Assembly: GCA_009925045.1 (NCBI GenBank)
Contig: RFQK01000036.1
Coordinates: 1 to 10,111 of the forward strand
Reading direction: 5' to 3'
From: Methylococcaceae bacterium
GTDB taxonomy: Bacteria > Pseudomonadota > Gammaproteobacteria > Methylococcales > Methylomonadaceae
DNA length: 10,111 nucleotides
Shown: positions 1-6,178 of the stretch, piece after piece
How positions within the stretch are numbered: the stretch's first letter is position 1
Layout of the letters: each line of letters starts with the position of its first letter
The notes under the pieces: model-generated
The model's input: only the letters and a program-made list of their open reading frames with translations
Told to the model about the DNA's origin: nothing
Database searches by the model: none
Translations under genes and position numbers: made by a program

Positions 1-11
1 CTGAAAAACTC

Positions 12-29
12 CAATGTTTAAATCACATA
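12..29 (+). promoter_or_regulatory. Candidate TetR-family operator upstream of aas
   Basis: The 18-mer CAATGTTTAAATCACATA matches 17 of 18 bases of the minus-strand sequence at 3809-3826, in the intergenic region upstream of the tetR-family gene. Both contain a dyad of the form ATGTT-TAAAT-(A/C)ACAT. Finding the same dyad next to a TetR gene and in front of aas is the typical pattern of a local regulon. It lies about 37 bp upstream of the best -35 box of aas, so it could act on that promoter, on another one, or on a divergent gene outside the window. Binding is inferred. Confidence 0.55.
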
Positions 30-66
30 CTAGCCAAAGTGTCTTCAAACTGTCACAAAAAAAGCA

Positions 67-95
67 TTGAAGCTTGCTGACAGTATCTTTATAGT
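67..95 (+). promoter_or_regulatory. Predicted sigma70 promoter of aas-lplT
   Basis: A -35 box TTGAAG (67-72), a 17-bp spacer and a -10 box TATAGT (90-95) precede aas by 40 bp. A perfect 7-bp inverted repeat, ACTGTCA (49-55) and TGACAGT (78-84), brackets the -35 box, with its second arm in the spacer. A second inverted repeat, AGTGCC (93-98) and GGCACT (114-119), would form a 6-bp stem in the 5' leader. The ribosome binding site AGGAG is at 123-127, 8 nt before the ATG. Confidence 0.55.
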
Positions 96-135
96 GCCGG
101 ACCATTATTAAAAGGCACTTTCAGGAGAAATACCC

Positions 136-1194
136 ATGCTTAAATGGTTGCTGCGCATACTGCTGACACTGCTTTATCGTGTCGAGGTGCGAGGGCTGGA
201 CAATTACCGGGCAGCGGGTAATCGGGTCTTAATCATTGCTAATCACAACTCCTTTTTGGATCCCTTGTTGTTAGGTGTGTTTCTGCCTGATGATATTACC
301 TTTGCTATAGATACCCAGATTTCCCAACGTTGGTGGCTTAAACCTTTTTTAGGTCTGTCCAAGGTTTTTCCTATGGACCCGACTCATCCCATCTCTTTAA
401 AAGCGCTGATCCAACACTTGCAAAACGACACCAAGACGGTGATATTCCCCGAAGGGCGAATCAGCGTGACCGGTTCTTTAATGAAAATTTATGATGGTAC
501 CGGTATGGTGGCCGACAAATCAGGGGCTACCCTACTGCCGATTCGACTCGAGGGTACGGAGTATTCACGATTTTCAAAACTCAAACATCAAGTCAGACAA
601 CGCTGGTTTCCTAAAATCCGTATTCACATCCAGCCCCCTACCCTGATCGCCACCCACGGGGATGTCACTGGCAAGGCCAGACGCAAACACAGCGGACATA
701 TTTTGCAAGACATCATGAACGAACTGATGTTTGCCACCAGCCCTTATCAGCAAGATATTTTTTCGGCATTGCTGGAAGCACGGCAGACTCATGGTGGTCA
801 GCATATCGTCGCTGAGGATATGGAACGTCAACCCCTGAGTTACGACCGTTTAATTACTGCTAGCATCATACTCGGCAAGCGTTTACAAGCGATCAGCCAT
901 CCAAATGAAAATCTGGGTGTGATGTTGCCAAATTCCTGTAAAACTTTGATGGTGGTATTAGCCTTGCTACTGCATAAGCGGGTACCTGCCATGCTCAATT
1001 TCTCGACCGGCGCTGCAGGGATGTTAGCGGCCTGCCGCCTGGCGGAAGTTAAAACGGTGCTGACATCCAGACGTTTCATTGAACTGGCAGGACTGGAACA
1101 AGAAGCTCAGAGTTTATCGACACAAATCAATTTACTGTATCTTGTTAAGTGCAGCTCTACAGGCAAAAACGGCCAGACTTTGGTATCGCAGTGA
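136..1194 (+). pseudogene. aas: aas fragment 1: acyltransferase and start of AMP-binding domain
   Basis: This open segment of 352 codons keeps the whole PlsC-like acyltransferase domain. The catalytic HX4D motif is NHNSFLD (H37, D42), and the substrate-binding FPEGR motif is at 104-108. From about residue 205 the beginning of the AMP-binding domain follows, with LGVMLPNS and [12 protein letters not shown] resembling E. coli Aas. After about residue 337 the frame is wrong: the last 15 or so residues do not resemble the family, while the next frame continues the similarity. The start is well supported by AGGAG 8 nt upstream. A truncated protein with an intact acyltransferase domain could still be made, but without the acyl-ACP synthetase it would need acyl donors from elsewhere. 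Confidence 0.75.
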
Positions 1195-1960
1195 TGACAA
1201 ACAGGGTGATGAAGCGGCTGTAGTTTTGTTTACTTCTGGTTCAGAAGGCACCCCCAAAGGCGTAGTATTATCCCATGCCAATGTTCTGGCTAATCATCAG
1301 CAGATCAAAGCGCGGATTGCCTTTACCCCACAAGACGTGGTCATGAACTTTTTACCGATGTTCCATTCTTTTGGCTTTACTGTCGCAACCATGTTGCCGG
1401 TGATGCACGGTATGAAAACCTTTTTCTATCCCTCGCCTTTGCATTACGCGATTATTCCGGAAATTGCTTACCAAGTCGGTGCCACGATTATGTTTGGCAC
1501 CAACACTTTTTTGTCCGCTTACGCCCGTAAAGCTAACGCCTACGATTTTTATAAATTGCGCTATGTGGTAGCCGGCGCCGAAAAGCTGCAGGAAAACACC
1601 CGTCAAACCTGGTTAGACAAGTTTGGGATACGGATACTGGAAGGTTACGGTGCGACCGAAACCGGTCCGGTTGCTTCGGTAAATACCCCGATTGATTACA
1701 AAGCCGGAAGCGTAGGGCGTTTATTACCGCATATGCTTTATCACCTTGAGCCTGTCCCTGGTATTGCACAAGGCGGCAAACTGCATCTGGCTGGCCCCAA
1801 TATCATGAAAGGCTATTACTTAGCGGATAAGCCCGGACAGTTAGTCCCTCCTTGTTCGGAACGCTACGGTGAAGGCTGGTACGACACCGGCGATATTGTG
1901 GATGTCGATGAAGACGGCTTTTTACATATCAAAGGTTGTTACCTCGTAAAGTTCTGGTGA
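1150..1960 (+). pseudogene. aas: aas fragment 2: acyl-ACP synthetase core
   Basis: Frame 2 carries the body of the adenylate-forming domain. It shows the P-loop-like [12 protein letters not shown] (about 1226-1261), [19 protein letters not shown], the GYGATETGP motif and the WYDTGDIV motif that binds the ribose of AMP. All align with E. coli Aas. The segment ends at HIKG (to 1936), followed by seven unrelated residues and TGA at 1958-1960. The only upstream start in this frame is a TTG at 1079 inside fragment 1 with no obvious ribosome binding site, so independent translation is unlikely. The left boundary is approximate. Confidence 0.75.
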
Positions 1961-2061
1961 TTGAAAAACCACCCTTATTAGCCAGTGGCAAAACTGACTA
2001 CAGTGGTGCTACTGAATTGGCTGCGCAAATTCTGGCAGAAGTGCAGAACGCTGATGAGTAA
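1936..2061 (+). pseudogene. aas: aas fragment 3: C-terminal tail
   Basis: Forty-one codons in frame 1 encode [20 protein letters not shown] followed by DYSGATELAAQILAEVQNAD and E, then TAA (2059-2061). This is the conserved C-terminal end of Aas; the lysine in SGKTD corresponds to the catalytic lysine of the A10 motif. It has no start of its own and can only be the remnant of the joined gene. Its stop overlaps the start of lplT in the sequence ATGAGTAA, so in the ancestral operon translation of lplT was probably coupled to aas. Confidence 0.8.
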
Positions 2062-3229
2062 AGGCTTAGCCCCCTTATTAATTGCCCAGTTTCTGTCCGC
2101 TTTTGCTGATAACGCTATCCTGTTCACCGTGATAGCCATGGTTATGCAATCCACGCAATTGCCCAGCTGGTATGTTCCGGCATTGCAAAGTGTATTTCTG
2201 ATTTCTTTTGTTATCTTGGGCCCTTGGGTAGGTGGCATTGCCGACCGCTTTGTTAAATCCAGATTACTTTTAGTGGCTAACCTGATTAAGGCCTGCGGGG
2301 CTGGCTTATTGTTTTTCCATGTCGAACCTTTGCTGGCCTACTGCATCGTCGGACTGGGTGCTGCCTTATACAGCCCTGCCAAATACGGCGTACTGCCAGA
2401 ATTAACTGCGGAAAATCAGTTAATCAAAGCCAATAGCTGGATTGAAGGCTCCACCATACTCGCCATTCTGACCGGTATGGTCGTGGGTGCGCGCGTGGCC
2501 GATTATTCGGTCAGTCTGGCATTGCTGGGCGTCTTGTTTTTATTTATCAGCTCTGCATTCTTAACGCTACTGATTCCGAGCAAACCAGGCCGTCCAAGTC
2601 CAGAAGGATCACGCTTGCTGTTATTTATTAAAGAAACGCGTTACTTCATGGCCCACCCACGTTCGCGCTTTGCTTTATTGAGTGCTTCGATGTTCTGGGG
2701 GGCTGCTGCTAGTGTTCGTGTGATCTTAGTGGCTTGGGCGCCTTTAGTATTAATGCTGCATAGCGCCAGTGAAATCGCCAGCCTCACTTTGTTTTTGGCG
2801 ATAGGTATTATCATCGGCTCAGCCCTAACGCCTTGGCTGATTCCCATGCATCATTTACGTAAAACACGCTTTGCCGCTTATGCGATGGGCGCACTGATTT
2901 TTAGCCTAGCCTTCAGCCAGCAAATTTTATTAAGCCAGGGTTTATTGTTGCTGATGGGTTGTGCAGGCGGTTTGTTTATTGTCCCTATCAATGCCACTTT
3001 ACAAAGTCTGGGACAACACAGCATAGGCAGTGGTAATGCAGTGGCCATGCAAAACTTTTTTCAGAATCTGGCCATGTTAATCGGCGTAGGACTTTATACC
3101 TTGGCTGCATCAATGACGATCAGCCCTATTACTGCTTTAATGGTTCTGGGTGGATTTTTGGTCATTGCCACCGGCATTCTTTCTTTAAACTTGCCAGCCG
3201 CGGATAAAATGGGTCACCACCAAGCTTAA
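2054..3229 (+). CDS. lplT: LplT-like lysophospholipid transporter (MFS)
   Basis: LplT flips lysophospholipids across the inner membrane to the cytoplasmic face, where Aas reacylates them. The protein has 391 residues, close to E. coli LplT, and is hydrophobic throughout with about 12 expected membrane segments. Diagnostic matches include AQFLSAFADNAILF (11-24), the MFS loop GGIADRF (60-66), YSPAKYGVLPEL (106-117), FWGAAASVRVILVAW (214-228, not copied in full elsewhere) and FIVPINATLQ (308-317). I start it at ATG 2054, because the 23 codons in this frame upstream to GTG 1985 are out-of-frame aas tail. No strong Shine-Dalgarno is seen; the ATGAGTAA overlap implies coupling to aas, now lost since the broken aas terminates at 1960. 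The 3' end overlaps the convergent tetR-family gene by 45 bp. Confidence 0.88.
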   Translation: MSKGLAPLLIAQFLSAFADNAILFTVIAMVMQSTQLPSWYVPALQSVFLISFVILGPWVGGIADRFVKSRLLLVANLIKACGAGLLFFHVEPLLAYCIVGLGAALYSPAKYGVLPELTAENQLIKANSWIEGSTILAILTGMVVGARVADYSVSLALLGVLFLFISSAFLTLLIPSKPGRPSPEGSRLLLFIKETRYFMAHPRSRFALLSASMFWGAAASVRVILVAWAPLVLMLHSASEIASLTLFLAIGIIIGSALTPWLIPMHHLRKTRFAAYAMGALIFSLAFSQQILLSQGLLLLMGCAGGLFIVPINATLQSLGQHSIGSGNAVAMQNFFQNLAMLIGVGLYTLAASMTISPITALMVLGGFLVIATGILSLNLPAADKMGHHQA

Positions 3230-3775
3230 AGCCTGCTGGGCATCTTGGGTAGCGGTCCGACCTAAGCTGCCTCCCAGATAATAAACGCTGACACCATGAA
3301 TCGCTCCCCATAAGCCTCTGGCAGCCAATTCCAGTTCAGCAGAGGAGGCCTGAGGACGTAACTGAGCCAGTAACTGGATTAAAGGTTGCAAGAGCTGTTC
3401 GACTTTTTGTCGATAGCTCAGCGGTAATTCCGACTGCGGCTGTGAAATTTCAAACAAGAAATGCCAACGATTAAAATTTTGTTCAGCAAAATTATAATAT
3501 TGCTCAGCAATGGTTTGTATTTGTTGGGTCGGAGAGTCGGTAACCGGGGTTTGTAGTTGTTCGGCAAGTTGTTCTAGCGTTCTAAGCTTGATATGCGTAA
3601 TCAAATCTTGCATATTAGCGAACACCATATAAATACTGCCCACCGTATAACCAATATCCATGGCGATTTTGCGGACGGTGAGTTCTTGTAAACCGTGTTT
3701 GACTACGATTGCTTCGGCAGCGCCTAGAACCATTTCCTTGATTTGTTCCTGACTATGTTCGCTTCTTCTGGCCAT
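3185..3775 (-). CDS. TetR/AcrR-family repressor with WHG C-terminal domain
   Basis: This is a 196-residue one-component regulator. The N-terminal helix-turn-helix spans about residues 31-57 (LTVRKIAMDIGYTVGSIY then MVFANMQDL), the standard TetR DNA-binding pattern. The C-terminal ligand-binding part has LWGAIHGVSVYYLG (155-168), fitting the WHG-type TetR C-terminal family. An AGAGGG ribosome binding site lies 5 nt before the ATG. It is convergent with lplT (45-bp overlap) and divergent from the Nudix gene (63-bp gap). The dyad in that gap recurs almost exactly upstream of aas, so I infer that the protein represses itself and/or the Nudix gene together with aas-lplT. The ligand is unknown; an acyl compound or lysolipid would fit the targets but is speculation. 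Confidence 0.88.
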   Translation of the reverse strand: MARRSEHSQEQIKEMVLGAAEAIVVKHGLQELTVRKIAMDIGYTVGSIYMVFANMQDLITHIKLRTLEQLAEQLQTPVTDSPTQQIQTIAEQYYNFAEQNFNRWHFLFEISQPQSELPLSYRQKVEQLLQPLIQLLAQLRPQASSAELELAARGLWGAIHGVSVYYLGGSLGRTATQDAQQALSLVVTHFIRGWQV

Positions 3776-3802
3776 AATCCCTCTAGCTATTAAGCAAAAA
3801 CC

Positions 3803-3830
3803 TTACCCTATGTTATTTAAACATTGTAAT
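3803..3830 (+). promoter_or_regulatory. Possible promoter of Nudix gene, leaderless
   Basis: TTACCC (3803-3808), a 16-bp spacer and TGTAAT (3825-3830) form a weak sigma70-like promoter. Transcription would begin around 3837, one to three bases from the ATG at 3839. No Shine-Dalgarno-like sequence precedes that ATG. The -35 matches consensus at only 3 of 6 bases, so the call is tentative. Confidence 0.3.
3809..3826 (-). promoter_or_regulatory. Candidate TetR operator, tetR/Nudix intergenic region
   Basis: On the minus strand the sequence reads CAATGTTTAAATAACATA. It contains perfect 5-bp arms, ATGTT and AACAT, separated by 5 bp (3810-3824). It is central in the 63-bp space between two divergent genes, and 17 of its 18 bases recur at 12-29 upstream of aas. 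For the Nudix gene it fills the spacer between a weak -35 (TTACCC, 3803-3808) and a -10 (TGTAAT, 3825-3830), a position where a bound repressor would block RNA polymerase. Confidence 0.6.
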
Positions 3831-3838
3831 CGAATACT

Positions 3839-4333
3839 ATGCAACAAGAATACCTCGATGTAGTAGACATCTTTGACCACGTTATTGACAAGCGTCCAAG
3901 GCCGGAAATACATGCCAATGGCTTAAGACATCGTGCAGTGCATATTCTTGTCTTCAATGATCAAAATCAGATTTTTTTGCAAAAACGTTCGATGAAAAAA
4001 GATTTGAATCGGGGACTCTGGGATACATCGGCTGCCGGTCATGTGGATAGCGGTGAAAACTATGCCAGTTGCGCGCCTAGAGAGTTAATGGAAGAACTCG
4101 GCGTTTCAGCTGTTTTAGAAAGCTTATTTAAGCTGGATGCCCGTCCGGAACTTGGCATGGAATTTATTCAGGTATTTCGCTGTCGTCATAATGGCCCTTT
4201 TGAACTAGCCATTGATGAAATTGATGAAGGTGCGTGGCTTAGTTTGGAAGCATTGGATCAACGGATTGCTGAAAATGATGCCAGCCTGACAGAAACTTTT
4301 AAAATAATATGGCGCACTTACCGTGCCTTATGA
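3839..4333 (+). CDS. Nudix hydrolase, YfcD/IDI-like
   Basis: This 164-residue protein has a perfect Nudix box GX5EX7REUXEEXGU at residues 67-89 (G67, E73, R81-E82, E85-E86, G88), which binds divalent metal and hydrolyses a nucleoside diphosphate linked to another group. The N-terminal part (EYLDVVDIFDHV, LRHRAVHILVFN) and WDTSAAGHVDSGE resemble E. coli YfcD and the isopentenyl-diphosphate isomerase-like branch, as does FELAIDEIDEGAWLSLE. The substrate cannot be read from sequence. It is probably cytosolic, with no signal peptide. It is divergent from the TetR-family gene and shares the dyad operator region with it. No ribosome binding site is visible before the start. Its stop codon is followed after 2 nt by the end of a convergent tRNA gene. 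Confidence 0.9.
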   Translation: MQQEYLDVVDIFDHVIDKRPRPEIHANGLRHRAVHILVFNDQNQIFLQKRSMKKDLNRGLWDTSAAGHVDSGENYASCAPRELMEELGVSAVLESLFKLDARPELGMEFIQVFRCRHNGPFELAIDEIDEGAWLSLEALDQRIAENDASLTETFKIIWRTYRAL

Positions 4334-4335
4334 AT

Positions 4336-4412
4336 TGGCGGAGCGGACGGGGCTCGAACCCGCGACCCCCGGCGTGACAGGCCGGTATTCTGACCAACTG
4401 AACTACCGCTCC
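4336..4412 (-). tRNA. tRNA-Asp (anticodon GTC)
   Basis: The minus strand folds into a complete cloverleaf of 77 nt. The acceptor stem GGAGCGG/CCGCTCC pairs 7 of 7, the D arm is GTTC/GAAT, the anticodon stem is CCGGC/GCCGG around the loop CTGTCAC, the variable loop is GGGTC, and the T arm is GCGGG-TTCGAGC-CCCGT. The discriminator base is G and CCA is encoded. Sequence and anticodon match E. coli tRNA-Asp closely. It is single, convergent with the Nudix gene, and no terminator hairpin with a T-run lies between them. Confidence 0.98.
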
Positions 4413-4428
4413 GCAGAATGAGCGGCGC

Positions 4429-4456
4429 ATTCTACAGCAATTCGAGCAAGCGTCAA
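4429..4456 (-). promoter_or_regulatory. Promoter of tRNA-Asp
   Basis: On the minus strand TTGACG (4456-4451), a 16-bp spacer and TAGAAT (4434-4429) are followed by the GC-rich discriminator GCGCCGC, typical of stringently controlled stable-RNA promoters. Transcription would begin near 4422, about 10 nt before the mature 5' end. Further upstream, AGATAA and TTATCT (4467-4484) form a 6-bp inverted repeat around GCGCTT, of unknown role. Confidence 0.75.
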
Positions 4457-4499
4457 GGCGCTTTCCAGATAAGCGCTTTTATCTAGCATCAGGAAGATT

Positions 4500-5132
4500 G
4501 TGCAAAACTGCCCATTATGCCTTTCGAAACAAGTAGTTGATTATCATCATGATAAGCAAAGACCGTATTTACAATGTCAGCACTGTCAGTTAGTTTTTGT
4601 ACCGGCGCAAGCACATCTCAAGCTCTCAGCGGAAAAAGCGATTTATGATTTACACCAGAATGACTTGCATGACGAGGGCTATCAAAGATTTTTATCCCGT
4701 CTCAGTTCAGCGCTGCTTCCCCGGCTAAAACCTCATAGCCTGGGCCTAGATTATGGTTGCGGCCCTGCGCCTTTACTGGCCAAACTTTTAGAAGAATCTG
4801 GTCATCCGATGAAGGTTTATGATCCGTTTTACGCAGAAGACCAGTCGGTACTTAAACAAAGTTATGACTTCATAACCTGTACCGAGGTGGTGGAACATTT
4901 CCGTGAACCCCACCTAGAATTTCAGCGCTTGTTCAGTTTACTCAATCCGGGTGGGATTTTGGGGATCATGACTAAACGCGTCTTGGATCAATCCGCTTTT
5001 AGTCGCTGGCATTACAAAAATGATCTGAGTCATATCAGTTTTTTCTCTGAAGCCACTCTGCTGTGGCTGGCTGATCAGTATCAATTCACCGTCGATTTTC
5101 CTTGTGCCGATGTAGCAATTTTTAAAACTTAA
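4500..5132 (+). CDS. Zinc-ribbon class I SAM-dependent methyltransferase
   Basis: The 210-residue protein starts with a four-cysteine zinc-ribbon pattern, CPLC (4-7) and CQHC (26-29). A Rossmann-fold methyltransferase follows: motif I LDYGCGPA (83-90), the acidic end of strand 2 at D108, TEVVEHF (128-134), and LLNPGGILGI (147-156). This suits a Methyltransf_23-type enzyme; such proteins are often labelled ubiquinone-type methylases without evidence. The substrate is unknown. The start is GTG at 4500, supported by AGGA at 4491-4494, 5 nt upstream, and by the zinc ribbon starting directly after it. The stop is 37 bp before the first pilin gene, so co-transcription with the pilin cluster is possible. 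It is divergent from the tRNA-Asp promoter. Confidence 0.88.
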   Translation: MQNCPLCLSKQVVDYHHDKQRPYLQCQHCQLVFVPAQAHLKLSAEKAIYDLHQNDLHDEGYQRFLSRLSSALLPRLKPHSLGLDYGCGPAPLLAKLLEESGHPMKVYDPFYAEDQSVLKQSYDFITCTEVVEHFREPHLEFQRLFSLLNPGGILGIMTKRVLDQSAFSRWHYKNDLSHISFFSEATLLWLADQYQFTVDFPCADVAIFKT

Positions 5133-5169
5133 CCTAAGCTTTGAGTGATCAAACACACTGACTGGTCAC

Positions 5170-5652
5170 ATGATGCCTTATTTTATAGTTATCCATTACC
5201 TTGGCTTCAGCCTGCTGGAGTTATTAATCAGCCTTAGCCTGATTGCCATCCTGAGTTCTTGGGTCTTACCCGGCTATCAAAGCTTTGTTTATCAAGCCAG
5301 ACGCAGTGATGCCACCACTAGTCTTCTGGCTTTACAACTGGCGGTAGAACGCTATCGCATGAGTTGTTCGCAATATCCTACCCGCCTGGATAATCAAACA
5401 ACTTGTGATGCTGCAACCAGTGCTCAGGCCGACGGTTTTCATAGTCTTAAAGCCAGCGATAAATCCATGAAAGCTTTCTACTTACTGGAACTGCAAGTAA
5501 ATGACTCTGGGGTTGCCAATGCTTATCGTTTGGTAGCAAGCAGCACGGGTACTCAAACAGCAGATAGCCAATGTGCGCGCTTTTTCTTAGATCAGAGCGG
5601 CCAGAAAACCGCGGTAGATACGCAAGGCCAAAGTCATGACGAATGTTGGTAA
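5170..5652 (+). CDS. pilE: PilE-like type IV minor pilin
   Basis: The 160-residue prepilin has the class III cleavage motif G12|FSLLE with Glu at +5 (E17), followed by a hydrophobic helix (about 13-33). The body resembles the PilE minor-pilin family: conserved SDATTSLLALQLAVERYR after the helix, two cysteine pairs (C66/C79 and C135/C159), and the closing DQSGQKTA...DECW pattern. It would be cleaved and N-methylated by PilD and act in priming or decorating the pilus. The leader MMPYFIVIHYLG lacks lysine and arginine, which is unusual. Tandem ATGs at 5170 and 5173 have no clear Shine-Dalgarno, and the in-frame stop at 5146 leaves no better ATG or GTG start. The next gene overlaps its end by 17 bp. 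Confidence 0.85.
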   Translation: MMPYFIVIHYLGFSLLELLISLSLIAILSSWVLPGYQSFVYQARRSDATTSLLALQLAVERYRMSCSQYPTRLDNQTTCDAATSAQADGFHSLKASDKSMKAFYLLELQVNDSGVANAYRLVASSTGTQTADSQCARFFLDQSGQKTAVDTQGQSHDECW

Positions 5653-6178
5653 GCAACGGGCTTTTAGCCTGCCTGAATTAATGGTCACCCTAGTGCTGAT
5701 GGCTATACTGGTCAATCTAGCCACACCCAGTTTTCAAAAAATATTGGAGCGTCAAAGACTGACTGCCGCCGCGGAAAGTCTGTACGCCCAATTACAGCTG
5801 GCTAAAGTTCTGGCTTTTCAACACCAACAAAATATTCGACTTAGCTTCAGTTTGCTGGATGCAGATCACTGGTGTTATGGACTAAGCACAGCGGTCTGTA
5901 ATTGCTGGCAAAACCATAGCTGCCAGATAGACGGCACAGAACGGCGAACTCAATACTCAGAATTTCCGGGGGTTAGCCTTGCTGGTTCTACGGTGCCTTG
6001 GGGGAATGGCGCTGTCTTCGAACCGCGTCAGGGCAATGTCACTGCGGGAGGCGCTACATTGGCATCCAAAAACTTTCAGATTCGCATCAAAACCTCAGGT
6101 CAGGGACGGATCAGAATTTGCAATGACCACAGTCTGCAAACTAAAACCGATTTAGATTTTTATCCAGTATGCAATTAA
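5636..6178 (+). CDS. fimT: FimT/GspH-type minor pilin
   Basis: This 180-residue protein has a basic leader MTNVGKQRA followed by FSLPE, the +1 to +5 part of the prepilin motif (F10, E14), and a hydrophobic helix to about residue 30. The TAAAESLYAQLQLAKVLAF segment after the helix (43-61) and the late GQGRIRIC (156-162) are typical of the GspH/FimT/FimU family, minor pilins of the priming complex. Residue -1 is alanine (A9), not the usual glycine. Six cysteines (80, 88, 90, 96, 162, 179) suggest disulfides. It overlaps pilE by 17 bp and pilW by 10 bp, so these genes are translated from one transcript. The choice between FimT and FimU cannot be made by sequence reading alone. Confidence 0.82.
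   Translation: MTNVGKQRAFSLPELMVTLVLMAILVNLATPSFQKILERQRLTAAAESLYAQLQLAKVLAFQHQQNIRLSFSLLDADHWCYGLSTAVCNCWQNHSCQIDGTERRTQYSEFPGVSLAGSTVPWGNGAVFEPRQGNVTAGGATLASKNFQIRIKTSGQGRIRICNDHSLQTKTDLDFYPVCN

Larger units (their letters stand above)
136..2061 (+). pseudogene. aas: aas, broken acyltransferase / acyl-ACP synthetase
   Basis: Aas reacylates lyso-phosphatidylethanolamine at the inner membrane: an N-terminal PlsC-type domain transfers the acyl chain, and a C-terminal AMP-forming domain activates fatty acids on bound ACP. The coding sequence here runs in frame 1 (136 to about 1145), then frame 2 (about 1150-1935), then frame 1 again (1936-2061). The first change is a small frameshift. At the second, the frame-2 text ends in HIKG and the frame-1 text resumes at [20 protein letters not shown]. 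By comparison with E. coli Aas (about 719 residues, recalled from memory) some 70-80 residues are missing, including the hinge motif normally following HIKG. Joined pieces give only about 640 residues. Frame correction alone would not restore the synthetase. It could be real decay or an assembly error; the missing block argues against simple base-call error. Confidence 0.85.

Noticed and set aside
1079..1194. Programmed frameshift joining the first two aas segments
   Set aside because: A CAAAAAC run occurs near 1161-1167, but the required shift is +1 (or -2), not the -1 that such a slippery site would give. Similarity to Aas already changes frame before it, and the second lesion shows the gene is decayed anyway.
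1985..2053. GTG start at 1985 for lplT giving a longer protein
   Set aside because: The extra 23 residues are charged and unlike any LplT start, and the same DNA in frame 1 encodes the conserved C-terminal tail of Aas. ATG 2054 fits the family start.
4467..4484. Inverted repeat AGATAA-GCGCTT-TTATCT as a terminator
   Set aside because: The stem is AT-rich with 6 bp and no T-run, and it lies upstream of the tRNA promoter where no transcript needs to end. It could be an operator, but nothing else supports this.
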